A DNA stretch of 57,540 nucleotides from Lentilactobacillus parafarraginis DSM 18390 = JCM 14109 (GTDB taxonomy: Bacteria > Bacillota > Bacilli > Lactobacillales > Lactobacillaceae), in contig NZ_AZFZ01000013.1 in the NCBI RefSeq assembly GCF_001435895.1, positions 1-57,540 on the forward strand, in the 5' to 3' direction. This document shows, in pieces, positions 35,627 through 44,272 of the stretch. The position numbers and the translations under genes are program-made. Within the stretch, counting starts at the first letter, position 1. Every line of letters begins with the position of its first letter. The notes under the pieces were generated by a model. It saw only the letters and a program-made list of their open reading frames with translations. It did no database searches and had not been told where the DNA came from.

Positions 35627-37308
35627 AAAAACTGAACGTCAAAAATAACGAAGCTGCTATCTATGGCGTCGGTGGCCTTGGCGAAATTGGAAAAAACACT
35701 TATGGTGTCCAATTCCAAGACGAAATTATTTTAATTGATGCTGGGATTAAGTTCCCCGAGGATGACCTATTAGGTGTTGACTATGTCATTCCCGATTACA
35801 AATACCTCGTTGATAACAAGGACAAAATCAAAGCACTGGTCATCACCCATGGTCATGAAGACCATATTGGCGGTGTTCCATACCTGATGAAAGTTCTGAA
35901 CGTGCCGATTTATGCGGGACCGTTAGCAATGGCCCTGATCAAGAATAAGTTGGAAGAACACGGCCTTCTCAATTCAGTTGAGCTGCACGTTATTAACGAA
36001 AAAAGCATCTTAAAGTTCCGTAAAACCAAGGTGTCGTTTTTCAGAACGACCCACTCGATTCCTGACACGCTGGGGATTGCCGTTCACACGCCGGTGGGCG
36101 TCATTGTTGAAACTGGTGATTATAAGTTTGACCTCACACCAGTGACTAACCAGCCGCCGGATCTTCAAGAAATGGCCCGTCTCGGTGAAGAAGGCGTTCT
36201 TTGCCTGATGTCGGATAGTACCAACGCGGAAAAACCGGTTTGGACAAAATCAGAAAAATGGGTTGGCAATTCGATCTCCCACATTTTTGACCAGGTTCAT
36301 GACCGAATTATATTTGCCACTTTCGCGTCAAACATTTCCCGAATCAAAACCGCTTGTGATAATGCCCTTGCTCGCGGCCGAAAGATCGCTGTCTTTGGTC
36401 GTAGTATGGACGCTGCGATTGTCAACGGCCGCGAACTTGGTTATTTGGACATTCCAGATGACGCGTTCGTCGACGCCAACCAGCTGCAGTCACTTCCAGC
36501 AAATAAAACCATGATTCTGTGTACGGGTTCCCAAGGCGAGCCAATGGCCGCCCTATCGCGAATTGCGAATGGTACCCACCGGCAAATTTCCATTCAACCG
36601 GGGGATACGGTTATTTTCTCAAGTAACCCAATTCCGGGGAACACCACAAGTGTCAATGACGTCATCAACAAGCTTGAAGAAGCTGGCGCTAACGTTATTC
36701 ATGGTAAGGTTAACAACATTCATACTTCTGGTCATGGTGGCCAGGAAGAACAAAAACTAATGCTTCGGTTGATGAAGCCAAAGTTCTTTATGCCAATCCA
36801 TGGTGAGTACCGGATGTTGAAGATTCATACCGAACTTGCTGAACAATGCGGTGTCCCGCTTGATCATAGCTTTATCATGCAAAATGGTGATGTTTTAGCC
36901 CTTTCAAAAGATAATGCCAGAATGGCTGGTCATTTCCAGGCTGGTGATGTTTACATCGACGGCAGCGGAATTGGTGACATCGGCAGCATTGTTCTTCGCG
37001 ATCGCCAGTTACTTTCCGAAGAGGGAATTGTTGTTGTCGTAGCCACTATCAACCTTCACGGTCAAGAAATCCAATCCGGCCCGGATATTTTATCACGCGG
37101 CTTCGTTTATATGCGTGAATCCGGAGAATTATTGGATGAAGGCCGGCGCCGCGTCTTCAAAACCATCCGAAAAGCCATGCATGGAAAGAAAGCAACTGAG
37201 TCATCCATCCGGAATGCGGTGATCGATGATTTACAGGAGTTTTTGTATGACAAGACGGAACGTCACCCAATGATTCTGCCAATGCTCATTATGAACAACA
37301 ATCATTAA
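35623..37308 (+). CDS. rnjA: Ribonuclease J1
   Basis: 5'-3' exonuclease and endonuclease central to mRNA decay and rRNA maturation. The 561-residue protein keeps all metal ligands: His76, His78, Asp80, His81 ([10 protein letters not shown]), His144, Asp166 and His393 (IHGEYR), together with beta-CASP HTSGHGG (367-373) and the C-terminal helical domain. The counterpart RNase J2 at 13965-15719 has lost several of these. It shares the rpoY transcript and ends at a strong terminator. Confidence 0.97.
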   Translation: MKKLNVKNNEAAIYGVGGLGEIGKNTYGVQFQDEIILIDAGIKFPEDDLLGVDYVIPDYKYLVDNKDKIKALVITHGHEDHIGGVPYLMKVLNVPIYAGPLAMALIKNKLEEHGLLNSVELHVINEKSILKFRKTKVSFFRTTHSIPDTLGIAVHTPVGVIVETGDYKFDLTPVTNQPPDLQEMARLGEEGVLCLMSDSTNAEKPVWTKSEKWVGNSISHIFDQVHDRIIFATFASNISRIKTACDNALARGRKIAVFGRSMDAAIVNGRELGYLDIPDDAFVDANQLQSLPANKTMILCTGSQGEPMAALSRIANGTHRQISIQPGDTVIFSSNPIPGNTTSVNDVINKLEEAGANVIHGKVNNIHTSGHGGQEEQKLMLRLMKPKFFMPIHGEYRMLKIHTELAEQCGVPLDHSFIMQNGDVLALSKDNARMAGHFQAGDVYIDGSGIGDIGSIVLRDRQLLSEEGIVVVVATINLHGQEIQSGPDILSRGFVYMRESGELLDEGRRRVFKTIRKAMHGKKATESSIRNAVIDDLQEFLYDKTERHPMILPMLIMNNNH

Positions 37309-37350
37309 TTGGTCTTAAACACCACGGGGTTGTTCTCCAACAGCCCTGAA

Positions 37351-37404
37351 AAGAAGCTTGGGAATCGGATTCTTCAACTATTCGATTTTCAAGCTTCTTT
37401 ATTT
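37351..37404 (+). terminator. Terminator after rnjA
   Basis: AAGAAGCTTG pairs with CAAGCTTCTT, with an inner AATCG/CGATT stem, then T-rich sequence. Confidence 0.88.
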
Positions 37405-37450
37405 ACATATAATCGCCACATAAATCAACGGAATGGAGGGATCTTCTTCG

Positions 37451-38410
37451 ATGGAGTACTTTTTGATTGTCAATCCAACTGCCGGCAGCAATAATGGCCA
37501 AAAACTATGGCCGAAAATTCGCAATTTTTTGACCAATCACCACACTGCTTTCCGCGTATTCTTTACAGAATATGATGGCCATGCGGTAGCCTTAACCATG
37601 AGGATTCTGGGTCAAATCACAGAAACAAACCATCCTGATGCCGCGATCATCGCGGTCGGCGGCGATGGCACCCTCCACGAAACCCTTCTCGGCTGCATGC
37701 GTTTTTACAATGAAAATTCAAATAACCAATCCCGGGTACCAATTGGGCTACTTCCAATTGGATCCGGGAACGACTTTGCCCGCGGCGCGCACATCCCCCT
37801 TCGTTGGGAGACCGCTTTGGAAACGATTTTAACCAGTCGCTCTGCCACCAACATTCACATTGGCCGATTTATCAGTCACGACAGCGATTCAGACGGGTAT
37901 TTTTTGAATAATTTCGGCATTGGATTAGACGCGGCGGTTGTTCATCTTGCTAATCATTCGTTCTTAAAACGAATTAAAGGTCTGAATCGTTTGTCGTATC
38001 TGGCATCAGTGATTCAGGCCCTGCGAACGGTCCGGGGATTTCCACTCACCCTAACTCATCAAAATGGCGCCGTAGAAAATTTCCCGAGGGCGTTTCTTGT
38101 GACCACCACCAATCATCCTTATTTTGGCGGTGGCATCAACATTGCCCCGAATGCTTCGGTTCTCAGCGATCACCTGGATTTAGTGATCGTTGACAAACCT
38201 AACAAAAGGCAGATATTTTTATTCACTTTTATGTTAATCTTAAAGAGGCATTTGGTTCTTAATTTTGTTCATCACTATTCAGAAACCAACTTCTCACTCA
38301 AAACAACGAGTATGCGTTATGGCCAAATCGATGGTGAAGAACTGGGCGTTAAATCCTACATGGTCACTTATCAGACGCAGACCTACCCATTTCTAGTCGG
38401 CCGATCCTAA
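37451..38410 (+). CDS. Diacylglycerol kinase family lipid kinase
   Basis: Soluble lipid kinase of the DagK/YegS family, probably phosphorylating diacylglycerol released during lipoteichoic acid synthesis. The 319-residue protein shows NPTAGSNNG near the N-terminus, the ATP motif GGDGT (70-74) and GSGNDFARG (104-112). The ATG at 37451 was chosen because GGAGGG lies ten bases upstream; an ATG at 37433 is part of that site. Whether it is DgkB or a sphingosine-kinase-like enzyme cannot be read. Confidence 0.9.
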   Translation: MEYFLIVNPTAGSNNGQKLWPKIRNFLTNHHTAFRVFFTEYDGHAVALTMRILGQITETNHPDAAIIAVGGDGTLHETLLGCMRFYNENSNNQSRVPIGLLPIGSGNDFARGAHIPLRWETALETILTSRSATNIHIGRFISHDSDSDGYFLNNFGIGLDAAVVHLANHSFLKRIKGLNRLSYLASVIQALRTVRGFPLTLTHQNGAVENFPRAFLVTTTNHPYFGGGINIAPNASVLSDHLDLVIVDKPNKRQIFLFTFMLILKRHLVLNFVHHYSETNFSLKTTSMRYGQIDGEELGVKSYMVTYQTQTYPFLVGRS

Positions 38411-38477
38411 AAATCCGTCACGCTTCGCAACCGTGCCGCCACGCCACCGGAGAAATCACAAGATCGAGGTAAATCTC

Positions 38478-39437
38478 ATGTATTCTACAAGCTACTTACT
38501 ATTCCAGTCCTTAACTGCCGTTGCCCTTGAAGACGCGCTTGGATTGCCAATTCAATTTGAAAAGCGGGAAAATCTGCTTGAAATTCCTGTTGATACAATG
38601 AAACCTTCAGCGGCCTTTAACCTGCCCCAGGGGACATGGTCTGATGACACGTCGCTCTCGATTGCATCGCTATTAAGCCTGGCGATGGGATTTAATCTCC
38701 ACGATCTAATGACCCGTTACTCACAGTGGTATCACTTTGGGGAATACACGCCATTTGGCAAATCCTTCGGGGTTGGGAAAACAACCGCAGAAGCAATTAG
38801 CCGTTTCGATAAGGGGATTCCTCCGGAAAAGTGTGGTGGAATTGGTGAAATGGATAACGGAAATGGCGCTTTAATGCGAATGATGCCCCTGGCCTTCTTC
38901 ATTTTAACTGATCATCAGAACTACCAATTTAACGATGAAGTCGCTCAAACGATTCATGAATATACCGAAACGACGCATCGCCATCCCAGAAGTTTAGTCG
39001 CATCCGGTATTTTAACCAACATCATTATCAGGATTATTCAGAATCCTAACAAATATGCCATGCTAAGGGCCGTTAACGAGGCTTTGGACTACTATAAGGG
39101 AAAGGATGCCTTCGCGGCTCAGACGCCGTATTTTAAGCAATTAGGGGACGCCTCGTTTTTACGTCAACCCAGTGCGAACATCCAGGCTTCCCCTTACGTT
39201 GTGGACACGTTAAACACCAGTTTTTGGTGCTTAATGAATTCGGAACAGTATTTCGTTGCCGTTAAGCGGGCCGTCAACTTCGGCTCGGACGCGGACACAA
39301 TCGGGTCCATTACATCGATGCTCGCTTCGCTGCTCTACGCCCCAGTGACCTTTCCAGTTAGCTGGCTACGCGATTTAAAGGGCCGTGATCAAATTCGAGT
39401 GGCCGTCTCGTCCGCACTCATTTCAAATTACTTTTAA
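38478..39437 (+). CDS. ADP-ribosylglycohydrolase (DraG/ARH family)
   Basis: Removes ADP-ribose from proteins, nucleic acids or small molecules using two metal ions. The 319-residue protein has GTWSDDTS (52-59; the Asp-Asp-Thr metal motif), NGALMRMMP near 130, THRHP (166-170) and FGSDADTIGS (Asp271, Asp273, Thr274). The opening motif is VALEDALG where most relatives have GDALG. GAGG lies eight bases before the ATG at 38478; an upstream in-frame start lacks support. No ADP-ribosyltransferase is nearby. It follows the lipid kinase by 67 bases, so one transcript is possible. Confidence 0.88.
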   Translation: MYSTSYLLFQSLTAVALEDALGLPIQFEKRENLLEIPVDTMKPSAAFNLPQGTWSDDTSLSIASLLSLAMGFNLHDLMTRYSQWYHFGEYTPFGKSFGVGKTTAEAISRFDKGIPPEKCGGIGEMDNGNGALMRMMPLAFFILTDHQNYQFNDEVAQTIHEYTETTHRHPRSLVASGILTNIIIRIIQNPNKYAMLRAVNEALDYYKGKDAFAAQTPYFKQLGDASFLRQPSANIQASPYVVDTLNTSFWCLMNSEQYFVAVKRAVNFGSDADTIGSITSMLASLLYAPVTFPVSWLRDLKGRDQIRVAVSSALISNYF

Positions 39438-39445
39438 AATCAATA

Positions 39446-39503
39446 AAACAGCTTCCAATTCTGACGGGTCATTGACCGATATCAGGACTGGAAGCTGTTT
39501 TTT
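39446..39503. terminator. Terminator between the ARH gene and the small coiled-coil gene
   Basis: AAACAGCTTCCA pairs with TGGAAGCTGTTT, with an inner CGGTC/GACCG-type stem; six T follow on the plus strand and four on the minus strand, so it may serve both genes. Confidence 0.9.
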
Positions 39504-39523
39504 GAATGATAAACTGTTGATCA

Positions 39524-39742
39524 CTAATCTTCAGCCACATCCATTGCTTCGAGAATCATATTCAATTGGACACACTTCTCATTGAGTTGATTCATTTCGT
39601 TACCAAATTGCGGCTTGATCACAACGGTACCGTCACCGGCATTCTGTTGTGAACGACAAACAGCTGCTTCTTTGGATTTGAGTTGATCTAATTTAGATGC
39701 TGCTTCTTGATATTCCTTAAGAATTTCTAACTTATTGCTCAT
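39524..39742 (-). CDS. Small coiled-coil protein of unknown function, 72 residues
   Basis: Helical protein with heptad-like segments (LEILKEYQEAASKLDQLKSK and MNQLNEKCVQLNMILEAM) and a short central break (QQNAGDGTVVIKPQFG). It has two cysteines and no signal or membrane part. AAAGGAG lies nine bases before the ATG at 39742; a longer frame has no ribosome site. The coding strand and ribosome site make it likely to be real. No function recognised. Confidence 0.7.
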   Translation of the reverse strand: MSNKLEILKEYQEAASKLDQLKSKEAAVCRSQQNAGDGTVVIKPQFGNEMNQLNEKCVQLNMILEAMDVAED

Positions 39743-39929
39743 AGCTATAAACTCCTTTGAACTGAAGATAGATTGATTATCAATGACTTTAACACTTTCC
39801 AAAGAAAATGTTAAGATCTTAAGATTGCTTTCCGCTAACGTCAGGTAATGTTAGCAGATAAACTTTAGTAAAGCAACACTTTTGAGAAAAACAATTTGCC
39901 CACCAGAATCTATCTAATAATGATAATAA

Positions 39930-40850
39930 CTATTTATTATAGCGAGCTTGAATCTCTTCAGTTGTCGGAATTGATGGTAGCGCACCCAATCGTTGAACGG
40001 TGATTGATGACGCCTGTTGAGCATAAGTGAGGGCCGCTTCAATGTTGGAAAAATCCTTTTTAATTTGGGCGCTAAATGCCCCAATAAAAGTATCGCCGGC
40101 AGCGGTCGTATCCTTAGCCTGCACTTTAAAGGCGGGCACGAAGCCACTTTGCGCTGGGGTGTGGAAGTAAGCTCCCCGATCCCCAACGGTAATAATCAGA
40201 TTCTGAATCCCCAGCGCGGTGAATTTATCAGCATTTTGATTCATTGAAACGAGATCGGTCACTTCAATGCCGGTTAAAGTCGCGCTTTCAGTTTCGTTAG
40301 GAACAATCAGATCGGTGACTTCTAAGAGGTCATTCATAATTTGGGTTGCCGGAGCTGGATTCAAAATGGTCATTACCCCGTGAGCCTTTGCAACCTTGAA
40401 TGCTTCATAAGTCACTCCCTGAGGCGTTTCAAACTGAGAAATCAAGATGTCGGCCCGGGCAATCAGCGCCTCACTGTCTGAGATAATTGCTGGGCGCATC
40501 GACTGATTTGCGCCGCCATAGACCATGATGCTGTTCTGACCGGCTTCATCAAGAAGAATCACCGCCGAACCGGTTCCTTCCTGTTGATCAACGGAAATGT
40601 GGTCCGTGTCAATCTGATCGGCCTTTAAGGCGTTCACCATGAACTTGCCGGCATTATCATTGCCAACCTGACCAATAAAACTGGTTTGGGCATGTGACCG
40701 GGCAGCCGCAACTGCCTGATTGGCACCCTTACCACCTGCGGAATTGGTCTTACTGATTGCCGGAATCGTTTCGCCAGGCTTGGGCATTTGGGTAATATGA
40801 AGTGTCATATCAACGTTTAAACTACCAAGAACCACTACTTTATTTGTCAT
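39930..40850 (-). CDS. rbsK: Ribokinase
   Basis: Phosphorylates D-ribose (or a related pentose) with ATP. The 306-residue PfkB-family protein has the first signature GGKGANQAVAAAR, the middle VGDRGAY, and the catalytic DTTAAGDTFIGAF with the base Asp. GAGGAAGCGGAC leads to the ATG. It lies after the LacI-type regulator, with an inverted repeat between. No ribose transporter or rbsD is in the window, so the pair may act on ribose from nucleosides. A GCTAAC/GTTAGC hairpin at 39834-39855 lies downstream. Confidence 0.95.
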   Translation of the reverse strand: MTNKVVVLGSLNVDMTLHITQMPKPGETIPAISKTNSAGGKGANQAVAAARSHAQTSFIGQVGNDNAGKFMVNALKADQIDTDHISVDQQEGTGSAVILLDEAGQNSIMVYGGANQSMRPAIISDSEALIARADILISQFETPQGVTYEAFKVAKAHGVMTILNPAPATQIMNDLLEVTDLIVPNETESATLTGIEVTDLVSMNQNADKFTALGIQNLIITVGDRGAYFHTPAQSGFVPAFKVQAKDTTAAGDTFIGAFSAQIKKDFSNIEAALTYAQQASSITVQRLGALPSIPTTEEIQARYNK

Positions 40851-40885
40851 GTCCGCTTCCTCGTATTTCGTATAATTTAGAATTA

Positions 40886-40932
40886 GGTAAAACCTTTCAC
40901 TAAAGAGAATACCAAATTTGAAAGGGTTTTAC
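40886..40932. promoter_or_regulatory. Inverted repeat between rbsR and rbsK, candidate operator
   Basis: GGTAAAACCTTTCA (40886-40899) and its near complement TTGAAAGGGTTTTAC (40918-40932) differ by one inserted base. LacI-family regulators bind sites of this kind. It ends six bases from the rbsR stop, so a terminator function is possible, but no T run follows. The rbsK promoter probably lies here. Confidence 0.45.
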
Positions 40933-40937
40933 AAACA

Positions 40938-41954
40938 TTAATTCCGAAAGTTTAAATCGCGAACACTTTCCCGTTCAACCAGATTAATTGGCAATGACAC
41001 ATTTTGGATTGCCCGATCCTTATCCTGAATCCGCGCTAAAATCAACTTGGCAGCAGTTGTCCCCATCTCAAACGAAGGCTGATGAACCGTCGTCAAATTA
41101 GGGACAATGTATTCGGTCAAATCGATATCATCATACCCGACAATTGAAACGTCTTTTGGTATCCCAAGGCCCGCTTCGTGAATCCCCCGGTAAAGGCCAA
41201 TGGCAATTTCGTCATTCAGGGCAAAAATAGCCGTCGGTTTGTCGGCCAGCGCCTGCTCGGTTGCGTGATAGCCACCGAGTTTGGTTAATTCAGTTTCAAT
41301 AACATGCGCGGCGCTGATTGGGAATCCATGCTGCTTAAAGGTATCCAAAAAGCCGGCCAATCGCTGCTTGAGATTTAGGGTTGGTTGACGGTCGGTCACA
41401 ACGGCAACCCGTTGGTGACCCTTTTTTATCAAGTAAGCTGCAAGTAACTGGCCACCCTGGTAATTATTGGCATCAATCGTATCGCCCGCAACAACCGGTG
41501 CCTGATCCGTCAGAAGGTACGGAATCCCGTTTTGATTCAAAATATTATCAATATAGCTGACATCAGAGATCGCAGAAGCGATTATCATGCCGTCTGCGGC
41601 CCGGCGAATTGATTCGAATAGATAGTAACTCTCAAGCTTTTGATTATTGTTAGAACCAAAAATAAGGGGAATGTAGCCATTATCCATGGCAACCGATTCG
41701 ATCCCCCGTAAGAAATGGCTAAAAAACGGGTTATTAATGTTCGGCACAAGAACGCCAATTGTTCGGCCACTCCGGCGAATCAAGCTCTGAGCATTAAAAT
41801 CCGGAACGTAGCCCATTTCCTGCTGCAACTCGTGGACCCGCTTAACCGTTTTATCACTAAAGCGATCATCCTTGCCGTTTAAGATTTGGGAAACGGTGGT
41901 AACCGACACTTTTGCTCGCTTAGCCAAGTCAGTGATCGTAACTTTCTTTGTCAT
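40938..41954 (-). CDS. rbsR: LacI-family transcriptional regulator, probable ribose repressor
   Basis: The 338-residue regulator begins with the LacI helix-turn-helix (MTKKVTITDLAKRAKVSVTT, residues 1-20, then VSQILNG) and the hinge (NAQSLIRRSGRTIGVLVP), followed by the sugar-binding fold. The start at 41954 has GGAGAG upstream; a longer start overlaps that site. Naming as RbsR rests on the neighbouring rbsK only. It would be released by ribose or a phosphorylated sugar, which is inference. Confidence 0.88.
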   Translation of the reverse strand: MTKKVTITDLAKRAKVSVTTVSQILNGKDDRFSDKTVKRVHELQQEMGYVPDFNAQSLIRRSGRTIGVLVPNINNPFFSHFLRGIESVAMDNGYIPLIFGSNNNQKLESYYLFESIRRAADGMIIASAISDVSYIDNILNQNGIPYLLTDQAPVVAGDTIDANNYQGGQLLAAYLIKKGHQRVAVVTDRQPTLNLKQRLAGFLDTFKQHGFPISAAHVIETELTKLGGYHATEQALADKPTAIFALNDEIAIGLYRGIHEAGLGIPKDVSIVGYDDIDLTEYIVPNLTTVHQPSFEMGTTAAKLILARIQDKDRAIQNVSLPINLVERESVRDLNFRN

Positions 41955-42070
41955 AGCACTCTCCATTCAAGACGATTAGTAATATATCTCTAATTATAGC
42001 ATGCGAATATCGTTTAAAAAATCTAAATCCAAGGGATCGTCAATTAGCTTGGCCGCCATTCAAATAGCCA

Positions 42071-42104
42071 CAAAAAAATGAGCCATCCTCACAGACAGCT
42101 CATT
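42071..42104 (-). terminator. Terminator after aldo/keto reductase
   Basis: AATGAGC pairs with GCTCATT, with seven T on the minus strand. It lies about 45 bases after the stop of the gene. Confidence 0.85.
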
Positions 42105-42149
42105 GCACCAAACACATTTTAATGATTCAAGACGGCTTCAGGAGCCCGA

Positions 42150-43145
42150 TTATTCCTTGACAATCTTGTCAATTTGATCTAATTCGTCGCCGCTGAAATC
42201 AGTGTTGGCCAACGCCTTGAGATTATCTTCCAAATGATTAATCTTAGAGGCTCCGGTAACGACACTGGCGACCGTTGGATCATGGAGCAGCCAAGCCAAA
42301 GACATTTGAGCCAGACTCTGCCCGCGATTCTTTGCCAGGTCGTTCAACTGGTTTAGCTTCTTAACTAATTCTTCGCGGCCGTGCTTGATCACAAATTCGT
42401 TACTCCAATGGATTTTAACGTCATCACTCATCCCGCCTAAGTATTTATCGGTCAACAACCCTTCGGCAAGTGGTCCATACGCGATCAATGCCTTATTTTC
42501 ACTCTTTAAGGTCTGCAATAGCCCGTCATCCTCAACGACGCGATTTAACATGTTATACGACGCCTGATTGACAACGAACGGCGTGTGTAATTCTTTAAAG
42601 TACTGACTGATTTCCTTAGTTTGGGCAGCGTTATAATTCGAAATGCCAATGTAGAGGGCCTTACCGGAACGAACGATGCCGTCCAGCGCGGTAGCGGTCT
42701 CTTCAAGGCTGGTCTTAGGATCGAAGCGGTGACTATAGTAGATATCAACGTAATCCAGACCCATCCGCTTTAAGCTGCCATCCAAGGCGTTTACCAACGT
42801 TTTTTTGGATGAAAAATTCCCGTAAGGTCCCGGCCACATATTGTAACCGGCTTTTGTCGTAATGACCAATTCGTTGCGATAAGGTTTCAAATTAGCCCGG
42901 TAAACATCCCCAAACATGCGCTCAGCGGCGCCTGAACCCGGACCATAATTATAAGCCAGATCAAAGCTAAAAATGCCCGAATCAAACGCTTTTAAGATGA
43001 CCTTCTCACTATCCCCGTAGTTTGCGTCATCCCCAAAGCTGTGCCATAAACCAAATGACAAAGCCGGAACTTGAAGTCCGGAATTTCCTGCGCGTCTAAC
43101 AACCGCATGATCATAACGTCCTTCATTTGCCTTGTACATATACAT
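42150..43145 (-). CDS. Aldo/keto reductase, YghZ/GldA-like
   Basis: NADPH-dependent reductase of the AKR14/Kv-beta type, 331 residues. It has FGLWHSFGDD, the catalytic DLAYNYG (Asp, Tyr), ITTKAGYNMWPGPYG (Lys), and YYSHRFDP (His). Relatives reduce L-glyceraldehyde 3-phosphate or methylglyoxal. AAGGTGG lies eight bases before the ATG at 43145. It follows the prs-like gene by 27 bases and may share its mRNA. Confidence 0.9.
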   Translation of the reverse strand: MYMYKANEGRYDHAVVRRAGNSGLQVPALSFGLWHSFGDDANYGDSEKVILKAFDSGIFSFDLAYNYGPGSGAAERMFGDVYRANLKPYRNELVITTKAGYNMWPGPYGNFSSKKTLVNALDGSLKRMGLDYVDIYYSHRFDPKTSLEETATALDGIVRSGKALYIGISNYNAAQTKEISQYFKELHTPFVVNQASYNMLNRVVEDDGLLQTLKSENKALIAYGPLAEGLLTDKYLGGMSDDVKIHWSNEFVIKHGREELVKKLNQLNDLAKNRGQSLAQMSLAWLLHDPTVASVVTGASKINHLEDNLKALANTDFSGDELDQIDKIVKE

Positions 43146-43172
43146 AAATCAGTCCACCTTCAATTAAAAATT

Positions 43173-44132
43173 TTATCTTCCAAACAGTCTGCCGACTGAA
43201 TGTTGATTATGGATCAAACGAATGGCTTCCCCAAACAAATTGCCAACTGAGACCACCTCAAGTTTTTCGAATTGATCGGCCTTGGCAATGTTAATCGAAT
43301 CGGTGACAATCACCTTTGCAATTGGTGAGTCTTGTAATCGCTGCTGGGCATTTCCTGAAAAGACAGCGTGGGTGGCAATTGCATAGACCTCGGTTGCCCC
43401 AGCTTTTTTCAGTGTTTCAGCGGCAATGGTTAGCTTAAAGGCCGTATCAATCATATCATCCACAATTATTGCCCGCTTGCCGCGAACGTTTCCAATAACG
43501 GATTCAGGAACCGTGGTGGCGTCTTCAGGCGAGCGATTGTCAATAATCGCAATCGGCGCGTCCAGCAGTTCAGCGAACTTTCTTGCCCGGGAAACCCCCG
43601 TATGATCCGGCGAGACCACCACGGTGTTATCACCGTCATGTTGGTCGGCAAAGTAATGCGCCAACAGTGAGTTCGCCTTCAAATGATCAACAGGAATATC
43701 AAAGAATCCCTGGATTTGATCGGCATGCAGATCGAGGGTCACAACCCGATCAACCCCGTCCATTTCAAGGAATGAAGCGACCAGCTTGGCGGTGATTGGT
43801 TCCCGTGAACGGGCCTTGCGATCTGCTCTGGAATAACCATAGTAAGGAATCACGACGTTAATCGACTTTGCACTTGCCCGTCGAAGCGCGTCAACCATGA
43901 TTAAAAGCTCCATTAAATTTGAGTTGACCGGATCCGAGACCGACTGAATAACGTAAACTTCATCGCCGCGAATACTTTCATTAACACTGATCTTAATTTC
44001 ATCATCACTAAACTTGTCAACCGTTGCGTCACTAAGCGGAACGCCAACAGCCTTGCTGATTGCTTCAGCAAGGGGGCGATTTGAGTTTAAGGAAAAAAGT
44101 TTGAGCTGCGGATGTGATTTCAATTCAGCCAT
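43173..44132 (-). CDS. Ribose-phosphate pyrophosphokinase paralogue with altered active site
   Basis: The 319-residue protein is clearly of the PRPP synthetase family ([20 protein letters not shown], given as residues 98-117; [11 protein letters not shown] with His136; SVSDPVNSN). But the catalytic flexible loop, DKRRPR in the Bacillus enzyme, reads DNRSPE (198-203), losing the key lysine and arginines, and the PRPP loop DDxIDTAGT reads DDMIDTAFK (225-233). It may be an inactive regulatory partner or have changed activity, beside a normal Prs elsewhere. The ATG at 44132 has GGAGGG upstream; a TTG four codons earlier is part of this site. Confidence 0.85.
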   Translation of the reverse strand: MAELKSHPQLKLFSLNSNRPLAEAISKAVGVPLSDATVDKFSDDEIKISVNESIRGDEVYVIQSVSDPVNSNLMELLIMVDALRRASAKSINVVIPYYGYSRADRKARSREPITAKLVASFLEMDGVDRVVTLDLHADQIQGFFDIPVDHLKANSLLAHYFADQHDGDNTVVVSPDHTGVSRARKFAELLDAPIAIIDNRSPEDATTVPESVIGNVRGKRAIIVDDMIDTAFKLTIAAETLKKAGATEVYAIATHAVFSGNAQQRLQDSPIAKVIVTDSINIAKADQFEKLEVVSVGNLFGEAIRLIHNQHSVGRLFGR

Positions 44133-44272
44133 AATACCCTCCAAGGATTCTTGTTTAATTAAATATTAACATAATTTCATACCGTTCCGACAATCTTTCA
44201 ACGTAAAAATTGTTTGCGATCGCAGCTTGCCACTACAGGAGTACCGGATAACCGGTGTCGTCGGCCCAACAA

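Noticed and set aside
39834-39855. GCTAAC...GTTAGC hairpin after rbsK as terminator
   Set aside because: No T run follows and it lies about 75 bases from the gene end; not listed as terminator.
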